Below are positions 1 through 6,967 of a DNA stretch of 8,754 nt, piece by piece. Below the pieces are notes generated by a model. That model searched no databases. It saw only the letters and a program-made list of their open reading frames with translations, and was not told the DNA's origin. Both the position numbers and the translations under genes were made by a program. Location: contig JABMQE010000034.1 of the NCBI GenBank assembly GCA_013203415.1, positions 1 to 8,754 on the forward strand. Reading direction: 5' to 3'. Positions within the stretch are counted from its first letter, which is position 1. Each line of letters starts with the position of its first letter. This DNA comes from Candidatus Falkowiibacteriota bacterium. Its GTDB lineage: Bacteria > Patescibacteriota > Patescibacteriia > UBA2591 > JABMQE01.

Positions 1-73
1 CTACCCGCCCGACTTCGCCTTCGAGCGAACTCGATGGCGGGCAGGCGAATGAAATGCTAATCTACAAATTACT
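1..73. other. Gene-free left edge with a small inverted repeat
   Basis: I see no credible coding sequence here. The only structure is a short inverted repeat, cccgcc at 4-9 and ggcggg at 36-41, enclosing a sequence with repeated tcga and gcga words. It resembles intergenic hairpins elsewhere in this window but has no matching copy here. Open frames crossing this stretch have no recognisable domain and run through the palindrome to the right, so I treat them as spurious. Confidence 0.4.
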
Positions 74-227
74 GCTGGCTCCATAGTCCTTGAACGACCC
101 CGCCCCGCGCGCTGCGGGGCTGGGGGGAGTGAGAGGCTGTGGAGCCCGAATGTCCGTAAACGTTGTTGACATTTAGGCTCCACAGCCTCCCCCTCGACGC
201 TGCTCGGGATCGGACTATGGAGCCAGC
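74..227. repeat. Nested multi-branch palindrome, possible structured RNA or MITE-like element
   Basis: A perfect 16-bp outer stem (74-89 with 212-227) encloses three hairpins. The left one is gccccgc/gcggggc (102-108 with 114-120). The central one has a perfect 14-bp stem (133-146 with 176-189) continued by aatgtc/gacatt (149-154 with 168-173). The right one is weak, 5 bp (193-197 with 204-208). Outer and central stems are related: ggctccatagtcc at 77-89 matches ggctccacagcct at 176-188 apart from three pyrimidine differences. The element therefore looks built from duplicated inverted units. It could be a miniature transposable element, the 3' UTR of a gene left of the window, or an RNA. The structure is directly visible; the role is not. 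Confidence 0.75.
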
Positions 228-278
228 GAACACCCGCCTGCTGGCGAGGCAGGTGAGGTATAAAGGGATGTTGATACG

Positions 279-318
279 AAAACCCACACCGCGGGATGCG
301 GAGTGGGTTTATTTTGTT
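279..318 (+). terminator. Intrinsic terminator, + strand
   Basis: The stem aaacccac (280-287) pairs with gtgggttt (303-310). It continues after one A/A mismatch into ccgc/gcgg (289-292 with 298-301) around a 5-base loop. It is followed by the T-rich run attttgttt. The T-rich side is on the + strand, so it would end + transcription coming from the palindromic region at 74-227 or from a gene left of the window. The opposite strand has only a short T run. Confidence 0.65.
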
Positions 319-340
319 TATTGATTTATTGGGTGATTTA

Positions 341-383
341 TTTACCCCCTCTTTCGTTCTCCCCCTTATAAAGGGGAGATAAC
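341..383 (+). repeat. Palindromic repeat, copy 1
   Basis: The unit starts with tttaccccctctttcgttc and ends in a palindromic core with an ATA loop (core arms 358-367 and 371-379, one bulged C), followed by agataac. It is the same unit and orientation as copy 2 at 874-915, from which it differs by one G inside the unit. It lies head-to-head with copy 3 at 416-491. Together copies 1 and 3 form an inverted-repeat element of about 150 bp with outer ends taccccctc and gaggggta. Confidence 0.85.
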
Positions 384-415
384 TTTAGGTTAACCGTACA
401 TTGTAATTCCTATTC

Positions 416-491
416 GTTATCCTCCCCTTTATAAGGGGAGGAATTCCACCCTTTCGGGTGATCAGCCGTGAGGCTGAAAAGGAGGGGTAGA
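416..491 (-). repeat. Palindromic repeat, copy 3 (inverted, carries a double hairpin)
   Basis: Read on the minus strand, this begins tctacccctcc and ends in a perfect palindromic core (arms 420-429 and 433-442) plus gataac, matching copies 1 and 2 in inverse orientation. It is longer because a pair of hairpins (447-477) occupies the middle, where the other copies have only ctttcgtt. It begins 10 bases after the stop of the DUF559 gene. With copy 2 on the other side, that gene is bracketed by inverted repeats. Confidence 0.8.
446..478. repeat. Paired-hairpin motif A
   Basis: Two adjacent hairpins: caccc-tttc-gggtg (447-460) and tcagcc-gtga-ggctga (462-477). Read on the minus strand this is an agcc/ggct hairpin followed by a caccc/gggtg hairpin. 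The motif between the TPR and coiled-coil genes (6932-6966) has the same order on the + strand, so the two are copies of one dispersed repeat in opposite orientation. Confidence 0.75.
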
Positions 492-501
492 AAACAGAAA
501 G

Positions 502-870
502 TCATTTTTGTTTAGATAGTCCTTCGCAGATATTATATAAATTATCCCACATAGCGTCTAGTTCATTTAATATCTCCTCGTCATTATATCTTATTACTGT
601 AAAACCTTTGCTCTCTAAATATCTTTGTTTTTCTTGGTCTTTTTTGTATACATCTGGGTGGTCGTGGGTAGCGCCATCTATTTCGACAACTAATTTTAAT
701 TCTGGACAATAGAAATCTACGATGTATTTCCCAATACTATATTGCCTTCTAAATCTATAACCTAACTGACTATTCTTGATGTGAATCCAGAAGACGGCTT
801 CGGCTTTGGTCATATCTTTTCTTAGGGCCTTTCTGATATTTTTATATTTTTCTAGATTGTAAAGTTTCAC
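502..870 (-). CDS. DUF559-family small endonuclease-like protein (Vsr/PD-(D/E)XK fold)
   Basis: A 122-aa protein when started at GTG 870-868, which is the usual length for stand-alone DUF559 proteins. These have the restriction-endonuclease-like fold of Vsr and are predicted to cut or nick DNA. Family features visible are MTKAEAVFW (Glu24), LGYRFRRQYSIGKYIVDFYCP (Asp52), the VVEIDG core (Glu63, Asp65) and His69, then the helix DQEKQRYLESKGF and strand VIRYND. No catalytic position looks lost. An upstream TTG at 963 in the same frame would add 31 residues, but those are only a translation of the repeat and of the neighbour's 3' end. The GTG has AGAGGGGG 7 nt before it. It follows the large operon by 61 nt and is bracketed by inverted repeat copies 2 and 3, which suggests a mobile or selfish gene. 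Family call is firm; biological role is unknown. Confidence 0.88.
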   Translation of the reverse strand: MKLYNLEKYKNIRKALRKDMTKAEAVFWIHIKNSQLGYRFRRQYSIGKYIVDFYCPELKLVVEIDGATHDHPDVYKKDQEKQRYLESKGFTVIRYNDEEILNELDAMWDNLYNICEGLSKQK

Positions 871-873
871 TTT

Positions 874-915
874 TTTACCCCCTCTTTCGTTCTCCCCCTT
901 ATAAAGGGGGAGATA
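874..915 (+). repeat. Palindromic repeat, copy 2
   Basis: This 42-bp unit is near-identical to copy 1 (341-381). Its core is a perfect palindrome with 10-bp arms (891-900 with 904-913) and an ATA loop. It fills most of the gap between the stop of the 1628-aa gene and the start of the DUF559 gene. As RNA on the minus strand it gives a strong hairpin 18 nt after the large gene's stop. It lacks a U-tract, so it is not a canonical terminator but could protect or stall. Confidence 0.85.
878..885 (-). promoter_or_regulatory. Shine-Dalgarno-like site inside repeat copy 2
   Basis: Read on the minus strand this is agaggggg, 7 nt before the GTG at 870. It supports that GTG as the true start of the DUF559 gene and shows that the repeat itself supplies the ribosome binding site. 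Confidence 0.5.
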
Positions 916-931
916 TATCAAAGTAGATCTT

Positions 932-3900
932 TTAGCTTCGTCGGCTGACTCTGACGGCACCAAGAGTGCCAGCTATCAAACCTTTTAGATGAGAGTTTAC
1001 TTTGTTTACTGCGGTTGCGAGTTTGGGATTAGTTACGATTTCCTTGGTTAGATAATCAATAACTTTTGCATGCTCTTCGCTTGGAGTAAAACTATCTTTA
1101 GCAAAATCTTTGATAGCATTAAGATCCAGACCGGCATCCTCAAACACACTGGGGGCAGTGTTTTTTACTTCCTGGAAAAGCTCTTGGAATCTTCTTTGAT
1201 CGGCTAAGGTAAAATCTTTAACATTCTCTGCCCACTTTAGAGAAGGTGCCAGTTCGATGCCTTTATCGGTTTCTATAACAATTAAATCTTTGGCTGCCTC
1301 GGCGTTGGCCAGGGCGGGTAGGTTTGGCTTTGCATCCTTAAACCCACCGGCTTTAACAAAATCGGTATCAACTCTAATTTCACGCTCTCCGTCAGTAAAA
1401 GTAATCTCGCCAGCTTCTTTATTATAACCAGAAAGCTCTATTCCTTTTTGAGTAAAGATTTTAACTAAGTCGCCTCGCTGTTCATGGGACAAGTTTTCAC
1501 TGCGGGAGATGGAATACATGTTTTTTAATTCATCAACTGAAAACTCGGTGATATCTGCCTCTTGGCCAAATATTGTGATTTCGCCCTCTTTAGTTACATT
1601 AACAATACCACCGACAAGAGTGTAATCGGTTGCAAGCATGTTCCAGTGGGTAATGGCCTCGGTAGTATCTTCGGAAGAATGGGCAGCCAAACGCATGGCA
1701 TCTTCTTTTAGCTGCGGGTTGCTATTATCAACATCGAGAATGGCTTTTATTTCCCCTTCGCTAAAATTATCAAGGTCTTCTGGTTTTATCTCTAAAACTC
1801 TTTCCTGGTCGGCGTAATTTCTGGTGATTTCTACTGTGGTTCCAGCATCTTCGCCGGAAGAAATCTCGACAGAGTATTCCTCTTGGGCATCAATACTATC
1901 AAGTATGGCCTGGGTTTCGGGATTGGGAGTGATTTCACCCAAGTTTTCAGGCGAGGTTTGGACTTCGGGTGAGGGAGCTTCTTCTCCTGTTGGGAGATTT
2001 TCCGGGGGAGGAGCAACAGCTGGGTCGGAATCTGGGGTTACTACTTCGCTGGCGGGAGTTTCTGGTTCGACTACGGTTTCTGGAGGGGCTGGAGGTTCAG
2101 TGGTTGGGGCTGTCTTTTCTGGTTCGGGAACTGGTTCGGGCGCGGGTTCAACTTTGGGAGCGGGTGGCTTGGTATCTAAAACCGGCTTCGGAGCGGGCGG
2201 CTCGGGTTCTCGGCCTAAAACATTATCTATTGTTTGTTCGTCGTTGGGAATTAAATCTGGATAATCGTTATCAACATTGCCAACAGCTTTCACTACCTCG
2301 CGCAAGCTTTCCTCGCTGGCAAGGCCGGCGTCCTTGTCTTTTCGGTATTCGGCAATTCGTTCGAGGTGTTTAATAATACCCTCTTTTTCTTTTTTAGGGA
2401 TATCGCTTAAAACCTCCTGGTCGACACCTAAAAATTTCGCTAAGTTTTGTTCTGAATGTTTTTTTACAAGCTCTGCAACTGTAGCGTTTTCGTCATCCTG
2501 GCCAGGATTATATATTTCCCGGACTATTTCTTGGGCTTCTTGGTATTCTTTTTCATCACTGTTATCAAAATGCGGTGAATGATCCGTATCATCTATTATA
2601 TCTCTGACAGAATCGCTTGCTATAAACTCTTTTATGGTCATGTCCTCGACATAATAGTCGAACCTTGAGAATCTTTCATTAACAAGCTTATCAAATCTTT
2701 CAACCTTGACATCGTAATCATTATACTCCTCGGCCGAAATCATTGGAGGGTTTTCCACTATTTCCGGCACTTCTGGGGCGGGGGCAGCTTCTGGTTTTCG
2801 CATTTCATGGCTTTCGATATCAGCTCCTTCGCCGCCGGTTTCTATTACTTCTTGTTTAATTAAATCGTATTCAGAAACAATGCCTTCTTTGTTTAGGATA
2901 TAGGCAACCTTGTCGGCTTTACGAACCCAGACCTCGCCTTCCTCGGCGCCGGCATATTGATGGCCTTTGGCAATTTCGTGAGCTTTGTGGCCGGCCCAGG
3001 CCTTAACTTCGGCTGGATTGGAAGCATCGCCTTCGAAGCCAAATTCTTCGGGCTTTTCTCTAAGCTGTCTTATTAAGGCATGCTCGATGCCTTCGCCCTT
3101 GCCGATAGTGGCATCCTTAAGCTGATTATTGTAGACAGGTTCTGTTATTTGGAGTTTTTCTGCTCCAGCATCCAGGCCTTGCATATCCTCGGGGGAGAAC
3201 TCGTTATCTTCTATGGCCTCGGAGATAGCGGCTTGGCCGGATTCGCTTTCCAGGAAACGGGGGTCGAGCTTGGCAATAGAGGCGATGGAAGCGCGGTCGA
3301 TTTCAATCTCGCCAGTGGCAATGCCTTTAACCAGCTCTTCGTGTTCGCCTGGGATATTATCGCGGGCCCACCAAGCATTGTTTAGGTTATCGGCTTCGGC
3401 TTCGCTAATGCCGCCTTTTACTATTTCGCTTAAATTATCATCATCAAGGCCTAAGGTTTTGGCAATGGCTAAGGCCTCGACTTTTTCGCCATCAACTACG
3501 CCCAACTCGTCGACCAAGCCGGCTTCGGCTAAATCGGCTTGGGTTAACTCTTCATTACCGTCTATATTTTTAATGACAGCGATGATGGATTCTTTATCTT
3601 CTTCGCTTAAATTTTCGAGCTCGTTTAAGCTGTTTTCTAAAGTTTGCCTGGCTTCGGCGGGAGTCATTTCGATTAGGCCGGATGGGGCTTCTACCCCGCT
3701 TGGCGTTTCGATGGCTCCAGGTGTTTCGACAGCTTCTGCGGGTTCGGATGTTGCTGCCTCGCCTGACGCTTCTGTTTCCCCTAGCACTTCGGGTGCTTCG
3801 GCAGATTCGCCGTTAATCCATCTTTTGGCATTTTCTATGAGGTTGCCAGAACGGGTAGCTATGTTGCGGGCGTTTTCGTAGACGTTCTCGTGGAGCTTTG

Positions 3901-5818
3901 GGGCATCTTTTAATTTTTCTAAAAAATCAATATCAGAAAAAATCTCGCCCACATCTCCAGACCTTATTTTGCTAAGAGCTTCGCCAGCTTCGCTGGAGCC
4001 GCCCATAATAATACCAAAAGCAGTAGCAAGCTTCATTGCGGCTTGGGCGGATTTGACTCCTTTTTTAGCAAAGAGTTCTTTGACAACGCCTTTTTCCAAT
4101 TTTCTGCCTTTGACTTTTTGGAAGCCCATCTTTACGGCTTCAACACCAAACCCGCCTAAATCGCGGCCGGTTTCGGTGGCAGAACCGACAACAGAATTTT
4201 GGAGTTGATAAGAAACTTCGCCTTGTTCCAGCTGTTTTTTAACACCTTGCATTTCTTGAAATACTACACCTCTTTCTTTCATTCTTTTTGCTCTTTCTTC
4301 GACTTCTAGGTCGGGAGAAAGCGGCCTTTCGTATCTTGTCTTTAAACTTTTAAGTTCCTGCTCTAGGCGGACTCTGTCTTTTTTATGTTGGTTGGCGGTA
4401 TCACCAAAGCGTTCGGCAATCCCGGTTGTGGGGTAGACAGCAAGACGCAGAGCGGCAAAACCAGTAACGGTAAGGGCGGTGTTTACGAAATCTCTTCTAA
4501 CAGCCATTTTGCTGATTTTTGTTTTTAGGAAGGTGTCTAAAGTTTCCTGGACATCGCTGGCTTTTCCGGTTTCTAAGTCCGTACCATTATCGCGATGTTC
4601 CTTTAACATTTGGAATAGCTGGCGGCGGAGGGCTTTTCTATCTTCTTTGGGAACGGCTGGAGAATTAATGACTTCTTTTAATTTACGGGCACGGCGGTAG
4701 ACTTCGCGAAAGCCCTCGCCACGACTTTCACCTAAAGCAACGCCAGGATCTCCCTCATCTTGCTCTTTTAATTCACCGGCGAGGTCACTTCCATAAAAAT
4801 CTAAAACATCTTCTAGGGTTTCTCCTGCTTTTTGTTTTTTTTCTTTTACATGTTTTTTTTGCTCTTGATATTTATATAAATCACCTTCGCCTCCCATATA
4901 TAAAATAACGTCGGTGCCGAATTTAACACCTAAAACTCTAGTTAACATGGCGTAGGCAGAGTTTCCGATTAAGTCCCTTGCTCCGGAATTATTATCCCAA
5001 ATATAATCTTCTTTTTCCTGGTCCGGGCTTTTTTCTTTTTGGGCCTGACCCTCTTTTTTCTGGTCGCGTTTCCTTCTTCTGCCTGCGGCTTCGGTCCAGC
5101 CGCGGGTTTGCATTTTTTCTAAAACTTCTTTGAGTTTTTCGTATTGAGGTGATTCTTCTATTTTATCGACGACCCTTTCGCCGGTTTTTTCCCAGGCCTT
5201 ACCAAGACCTTCTTTTCCTTTTCTTAGGCCTGCTTTGATTCTTCCTTCTCCTCTTAGTGTTACTAATTCTGCTTCTTCTACGATGGGGGGGTTGTCTCTG
5301 TCGAGTTTATGCTGGGTTGCAAAACCAATAAATTTCTTTTCTGAAGAAGGTGGGGATTCTAAATTATAAATATAACTTCCGGGGTGGTCTCGATCTTTGT
5401 TAACACTCGTTATTTTCCAACCAGCAACATCCTTGCAATTATTATCCTCAAAATTAACCACATCACCGACTTTATATTCTCTTTGCTTTGGGACTTCGGG
5501 AGCTTTTTCCTTTTTACCAGGCCTTTCGAAGGCCTGGCCGACTTTGCCTCTGCCATACTCGGCTACCCTTCTTAACTTGGCGCCTAATTTGCCTTTGGCT
5601 TTTTCGGTTTTATCTTGGGTTTCGGCGATTACATTCTCTCCTTCGGGATGTTTTCCAACCATTTTGCGACCGCGGTCGATAGCGCCTTTGCCTAATTTTC
5701 CAAATTGATTAAGAAGTTTTTTTGGCAAACCTAAAATATCACTGCCTTTTTCCGGAGTTTTTTCTCTTTTGTCTTTTTCAGATTTTATGGCTCTTTCGCC
5801 AATTCCTGTTTTTAACAT
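932..5818 (-). CDS. Giant (1628 aa) multidomain protein of unknown function
   Basis: I do not recognise this protein. No signal peptide is visible; two mildly hydrophobic stretches (about 443-463 and 593-607) are not convincing membrane segments. Residues 1-112 are very Lys/Arg-rich with Gly-Lys repeats. Residues 115-188 look like a small beta domain (VGDVVNFED, GWKITSVN, YIYNLES). Residues 190-670 are mostly charged helix, partly coiled coil (475-535). Residues 671-716 are an Ala/Glu/Pro linker. Residues 717-1000 are acidic and helical, with a compact module at 908-985 (GIEHALIRQL, WAGHKAHEIA, VWVRKADKVAYIL). Residues 1020-1200 are helical. Residues 1203-1300 are a Pro/Glu linker. The C-terminus (1311-1620) has repeated beta-hairpin/helix units. 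ATG 5818 lies 6 nt after the TPR gene's stop with no clear Shine-Dalgarno, suggesting translational coupling. The architecture suggests a scaffold or structural protein; this is inference. Confidence 0.85.
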   Translation of the reverse strand: MLKTGIGERAIKSEKDKREKTPEKGSDILGLPKKLLNQFGKLGKGAIDRGRKMVGKHPEGENVIAETQDKTEKAKGKLGAKLRRVAEYGRGKVGQAFERPGKKEKAPEVPKQREYKVGDVVNFEDNNCKDVAGWKITSVNKDRDHPGSYIYNLESPPSSEKKFIGFATQHKLDRDNPPIVEEAELVTLRGEGRIKAGLRKGKEGLGKAWEKTGERVVDKIEESPQYEKLKEVLEKMQTRGWTEAAGRRRKRDQKKEGQAQKEKSPDQEKEDYIWDNNSGARDLIGNSAYAMLTRVLGVKFGTDVILYMGGEGDLYKYQEQKKHVKEKKQKAGETLEDVLDFYGSDLAGELKEQDEGDPGVALGESRGEGFREVYRRARKLKEVINSPAVPKEDRKALRRQLFQMLKEHRDNGTDLETGKASDVQETLDTFLKTKISKMAVRRDFVNTALTVTGFAALRLAVYPTTGIAERFGDTANQHKKDRVRLEQELKSLKTRYERPLSPDLEVEERAKRMKERGVVFQEMQGVKKQLEQGEVSYQLQNSVVGSATETGRDLGGFGVEAVKMGFQKVKGRKLEKGVVKELFAKKGVKSAQAAMKLATAFGIIMGGSSEAGEALSKIRSGDVGEIFSDIDFLEKLKDAPKLHENVYENARNIATRSGNLIENAKRWINGESAEAPEVLGETEASGEAATSEPAEAVETPGAIETPSGVEAPSGLIEMTPAEARQTLENSLNELENLSEEDKESIIAVIKNIDGNEELTQADLAEAGLVDELGVVDGEKVEALAIAKTLGLDDDNLSEIVKGGISEAEADNLNNAWWARDNIPGEHEELVKGIATGEIEIDRASIASIAKLDPRFLESESGQAAISEAIEDNEFSPEDMQGLDAGAEKLQITEPVYNNQLKDATIGKGEGIEHALIRQLREKPEEFGFEGDASNPAEVKAWAGHKAHEIAKGHQYAGAEEGEVWVRKADKVAYILNKEGIVSEYDLIKQEVIETGGEGADIESHEMRKPEAAPAPEVPEIVENPPMISAEEYNDYDVKVERFDKLVNERFSRFDYYVEDMTIKEFIASDSVRDIIDDTDHSPHFDNSDEKEYQEAQEIVREIYNPGQDDENATVAELVKKHSEQNLAKFLGVDQEVLSDIPKKEKEGIIKHLERIAEYRKDKDAGLASEESLREVVKAVGNVDNDYPDLIPNDEQTIDNVLGREPEPPAPKPVLDTKPPAPKVEPAPEPVPEPEKTAPTTEPPAPPETVVEPETPASEVVTPDSDPAVAPPPENLPTGEEAPSPEVQTSPENLGEITPNPETQAILDSIDAQEEYSVEISSGEDAGTTVEITRNYADQERVLEIKPEDLDNFSEGEIKAILDVDNSNPQLKEDAMRLAAHSSEDTTEAITHWNMLATDYTLVGGIVNVTKEGEITIFGQEADITEFSVDELKNMYSISRSENLSHEQRGDLVKIFTQKGIELSGYNKEAGEITFTDGEREIRVDTDFVKAGGFKDAKPNLPALANAEAAKDLIVIETDKGIELAPSLKWAENVKDFTLADQRRFQELFQEVKNTAPSVFEDAGLDLNAIKDFAKDSFTPSEEHAKVIDYLTKEIVTNPKLATAVNKVNSHLKGLIAGTLGAVRVSRRS

Positions 5819-5824
5819 AATATT

Positions 5825-6913
5825 TTAACTGGACCGAATATTACTTAGGGTTTGTTTTATCTTTTTTTGCTCGTCTTTTTTAAGAAGATTTTCGATTTTT
5901 TGGCGCTGGTTGGCGCGGATATCCTGGAGCTCGGCAAGGGATTGGTTATAAATTTTTTGGAGTAGATTTGCCTGGCCTTGTTCGTCGAGCTTTTCTAGAT
6001 TATCGTTTTTTAGGCCTTGGGCTTCTTCGGGAGAAAGGGGGTAGAGAGGATTTTCTTTTAGCTCGGCTAAAAATTTATCCAAAGGATAAGCAAAAGCATC
6101 TTTGGTGCCATTTACTTTTTCGACCTCGAACCTTAGCCAGACGTCGTCTGTAAGAGCGGCAAGCTCTATTAAATCGCCGTCCGAATCAATCCCCTGCCAG
6201 CCGGGCTTAAAGTTTGGCCCCATTTTTTCCTGGAGTTGAACGAGGAGCTGGGCTTGGTCATTTTTTTGGGGAGATCTTGGCGAGGATGACAAGGACTTTT
6301 GGGGTTTGGGAGATTCTTTTCTTTTAACTTGGCCTGTTTCTAAATCGGATAAAAGAACAGTGTGGATGCGCTGGGTTGTTAAAAGATTTGGATTATCCTG
6401 CTCGAAGCTGGCCTGAGATTCGATATCATCTTTGGTAATAATTTTAGAATCCAAAGCATTAACCAAGCCCTGATAAGTAAAGGTAGCGCGGATTGCCTCT
6501 TTTGTTTTTTCGGGAATCTGGTTGGCAAGGGGTTTAGGTTCTTCGGCTTTTTTGTTTGATGGTTTGTTTTCCTGTTTAAGAAGTTTTAGATTGTCTTTGG
6601 CATCTTTGTGGTTTGGATCCAAGTTGAGCGCAGTTTGGTAATGACTTTGGGCTTTATCAAGCTCGCCTCTTTTTTTATAGATAATGCCAAGATTGTTTTG
6701 GGCATCAGCCAGATTGGGGGCTTTTTCGTAGAGAGCGATGGCTTTTTCATCTTGGTTTTGGACCTGAAAAACAACGCCGAGATTAAAGTTTAGGGTGGGG
6801 TCGGCTGGAGATAATCTTAAGGCCTGCTCATAATATTTTTGAGCTTGCTTGTATTTGTTTTTGGCGAAAAGAGTATTAGCCCTTTCAACAATTTGTGCGA
6901 GATTGTTTGCCAT
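5825..6913 (-). CDS. TPR-repeat protein with C-terminal uncharacterised domain
   Basis: A 362-aa protein. Residues 5-110 form about three tetratricopeptide repeats: AQKYYEQALRLSPADPT, then NFNLGVVFQVQNQDEKAIALYEKAP, then NNLGIIYKKRGELDKAQSHYQTALNLDP. The middle repeat is about four residues short between Lys64 and Asp70. TPRs bind protein partners; the likely partner is a product of the same operon, which is inference. Residues 130-200 are a helical segment and 201-220 a Ser/Pro/Lys-rich linker. Residues 222-290 form a mixed domain containing KPGWQGIDSDGDLIELAALT and DDVWLRFEVEK. The C-terminus (300-360) is helical and Lys/Gln-rich. No signal peptide or membrane segment is seen, so it is probably cytosolic. 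ATG 6913 lacks a clear Shine-Dalgarno. It is separated from the upstream coiled-coil gene by 54 nt filled by a double hairpin, and from the 1628-aa gene by 6 nt. Confidence 0.88.
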   Translation of the reverse strand: MANNLAQIVERANTLFAKNKYKQAQKYYEQALRLSPADPTLNFNLGVVFQVQNQDEKAIALYEKAPNLADAQNNLGIIYKKRGELDKAQSHYQTALNLDPNHKDAKDNLKLLKQENKPSNKKAEEPKPLANQIPEKTKEAIRATFTYQGLVNALDSKIITKDDIESQASFEQDNPNLLTTQRIHTVLLSDLETGQVKRKESPKPQKSLSSSPRSPQKNDQAQLLVQLQEKMGPNFKPGWQGIDSDGDLIELAALTDDVWLRFEVEKVNGTKDAFAYPLDKFLAELKENPLYPLSPEEAQGLKNDNLEKLDEQGQANLLQKIYNQSLAELQDIRANQRQKIENLLKKDEQKKIKQTLSNIRSS

Positions 6914-6931
6914 TTGCTATTTATTTTATTG

Positions 6932-6966
6932 ATTCCAGCCAGAGGCTGGTCACCCGTGAGGGTGAT
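6932..6966. repeat. Paired-hairpin motif B in the operon's intergenic gap
   Basis: Two perfect 6-bp hairpins lie back to back: ccagcc-aga-ggctgg (6935-6949) and tcaccc-gtga-gggtga (6950-6965). They fill most of the 54 nt between the coiled-coil and TPR genes. It is the same two-hairpin design as motif A at 446-478, in the opposite orientation. In the operon transcript it could act as an RNA processing or stability element, or it may simply be a dispersed repeat. Confidence 0.75.
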
Positions 6967-6967
6967 A

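Noticed and set aside
74..227. Integron attC site
   Set aside because: The arms lack the conserved RYYYAAC/GTTRRRY core sites and no integrase is present.
1..287. Open frames of 60 and 72 codons on the minus strand
   Set aside because: They run through the nested palindrome, have low-complexity Arg/Ser/Pro content and no domain.
341..915. CRISPR array
   Set aside because: Only three copies, in mixed orientation and uneven spacing, with a gene between them and no cas genes in view.
871..963. 31-residue N-terminal extension of the DUF559 protein from TTG 963
   Set aside because: It encodes the repeat and overlaps the giant gene's end; family length and the site before GTG 870 favour the shorter form.
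1824..2264. 146-codon + strand frame rich in Gly and Ser
   Set aside because: It is the antisense of the Pro/Glu linker of the giant protein; composition follows from the codons opposite.
3213..3881. 222-codon + strand frame
   Set aside because: It is fully antisense to the giant gene with no recognisable domain; the opposite frame is continuous for 1628 codons.
4430..4490. Transmembrane segment in the giant protein (residues 443-463)
   Set aside because: Only mildly hydrophobic, interrupted by Arg458, with no signal peptide and no second convincing segment.
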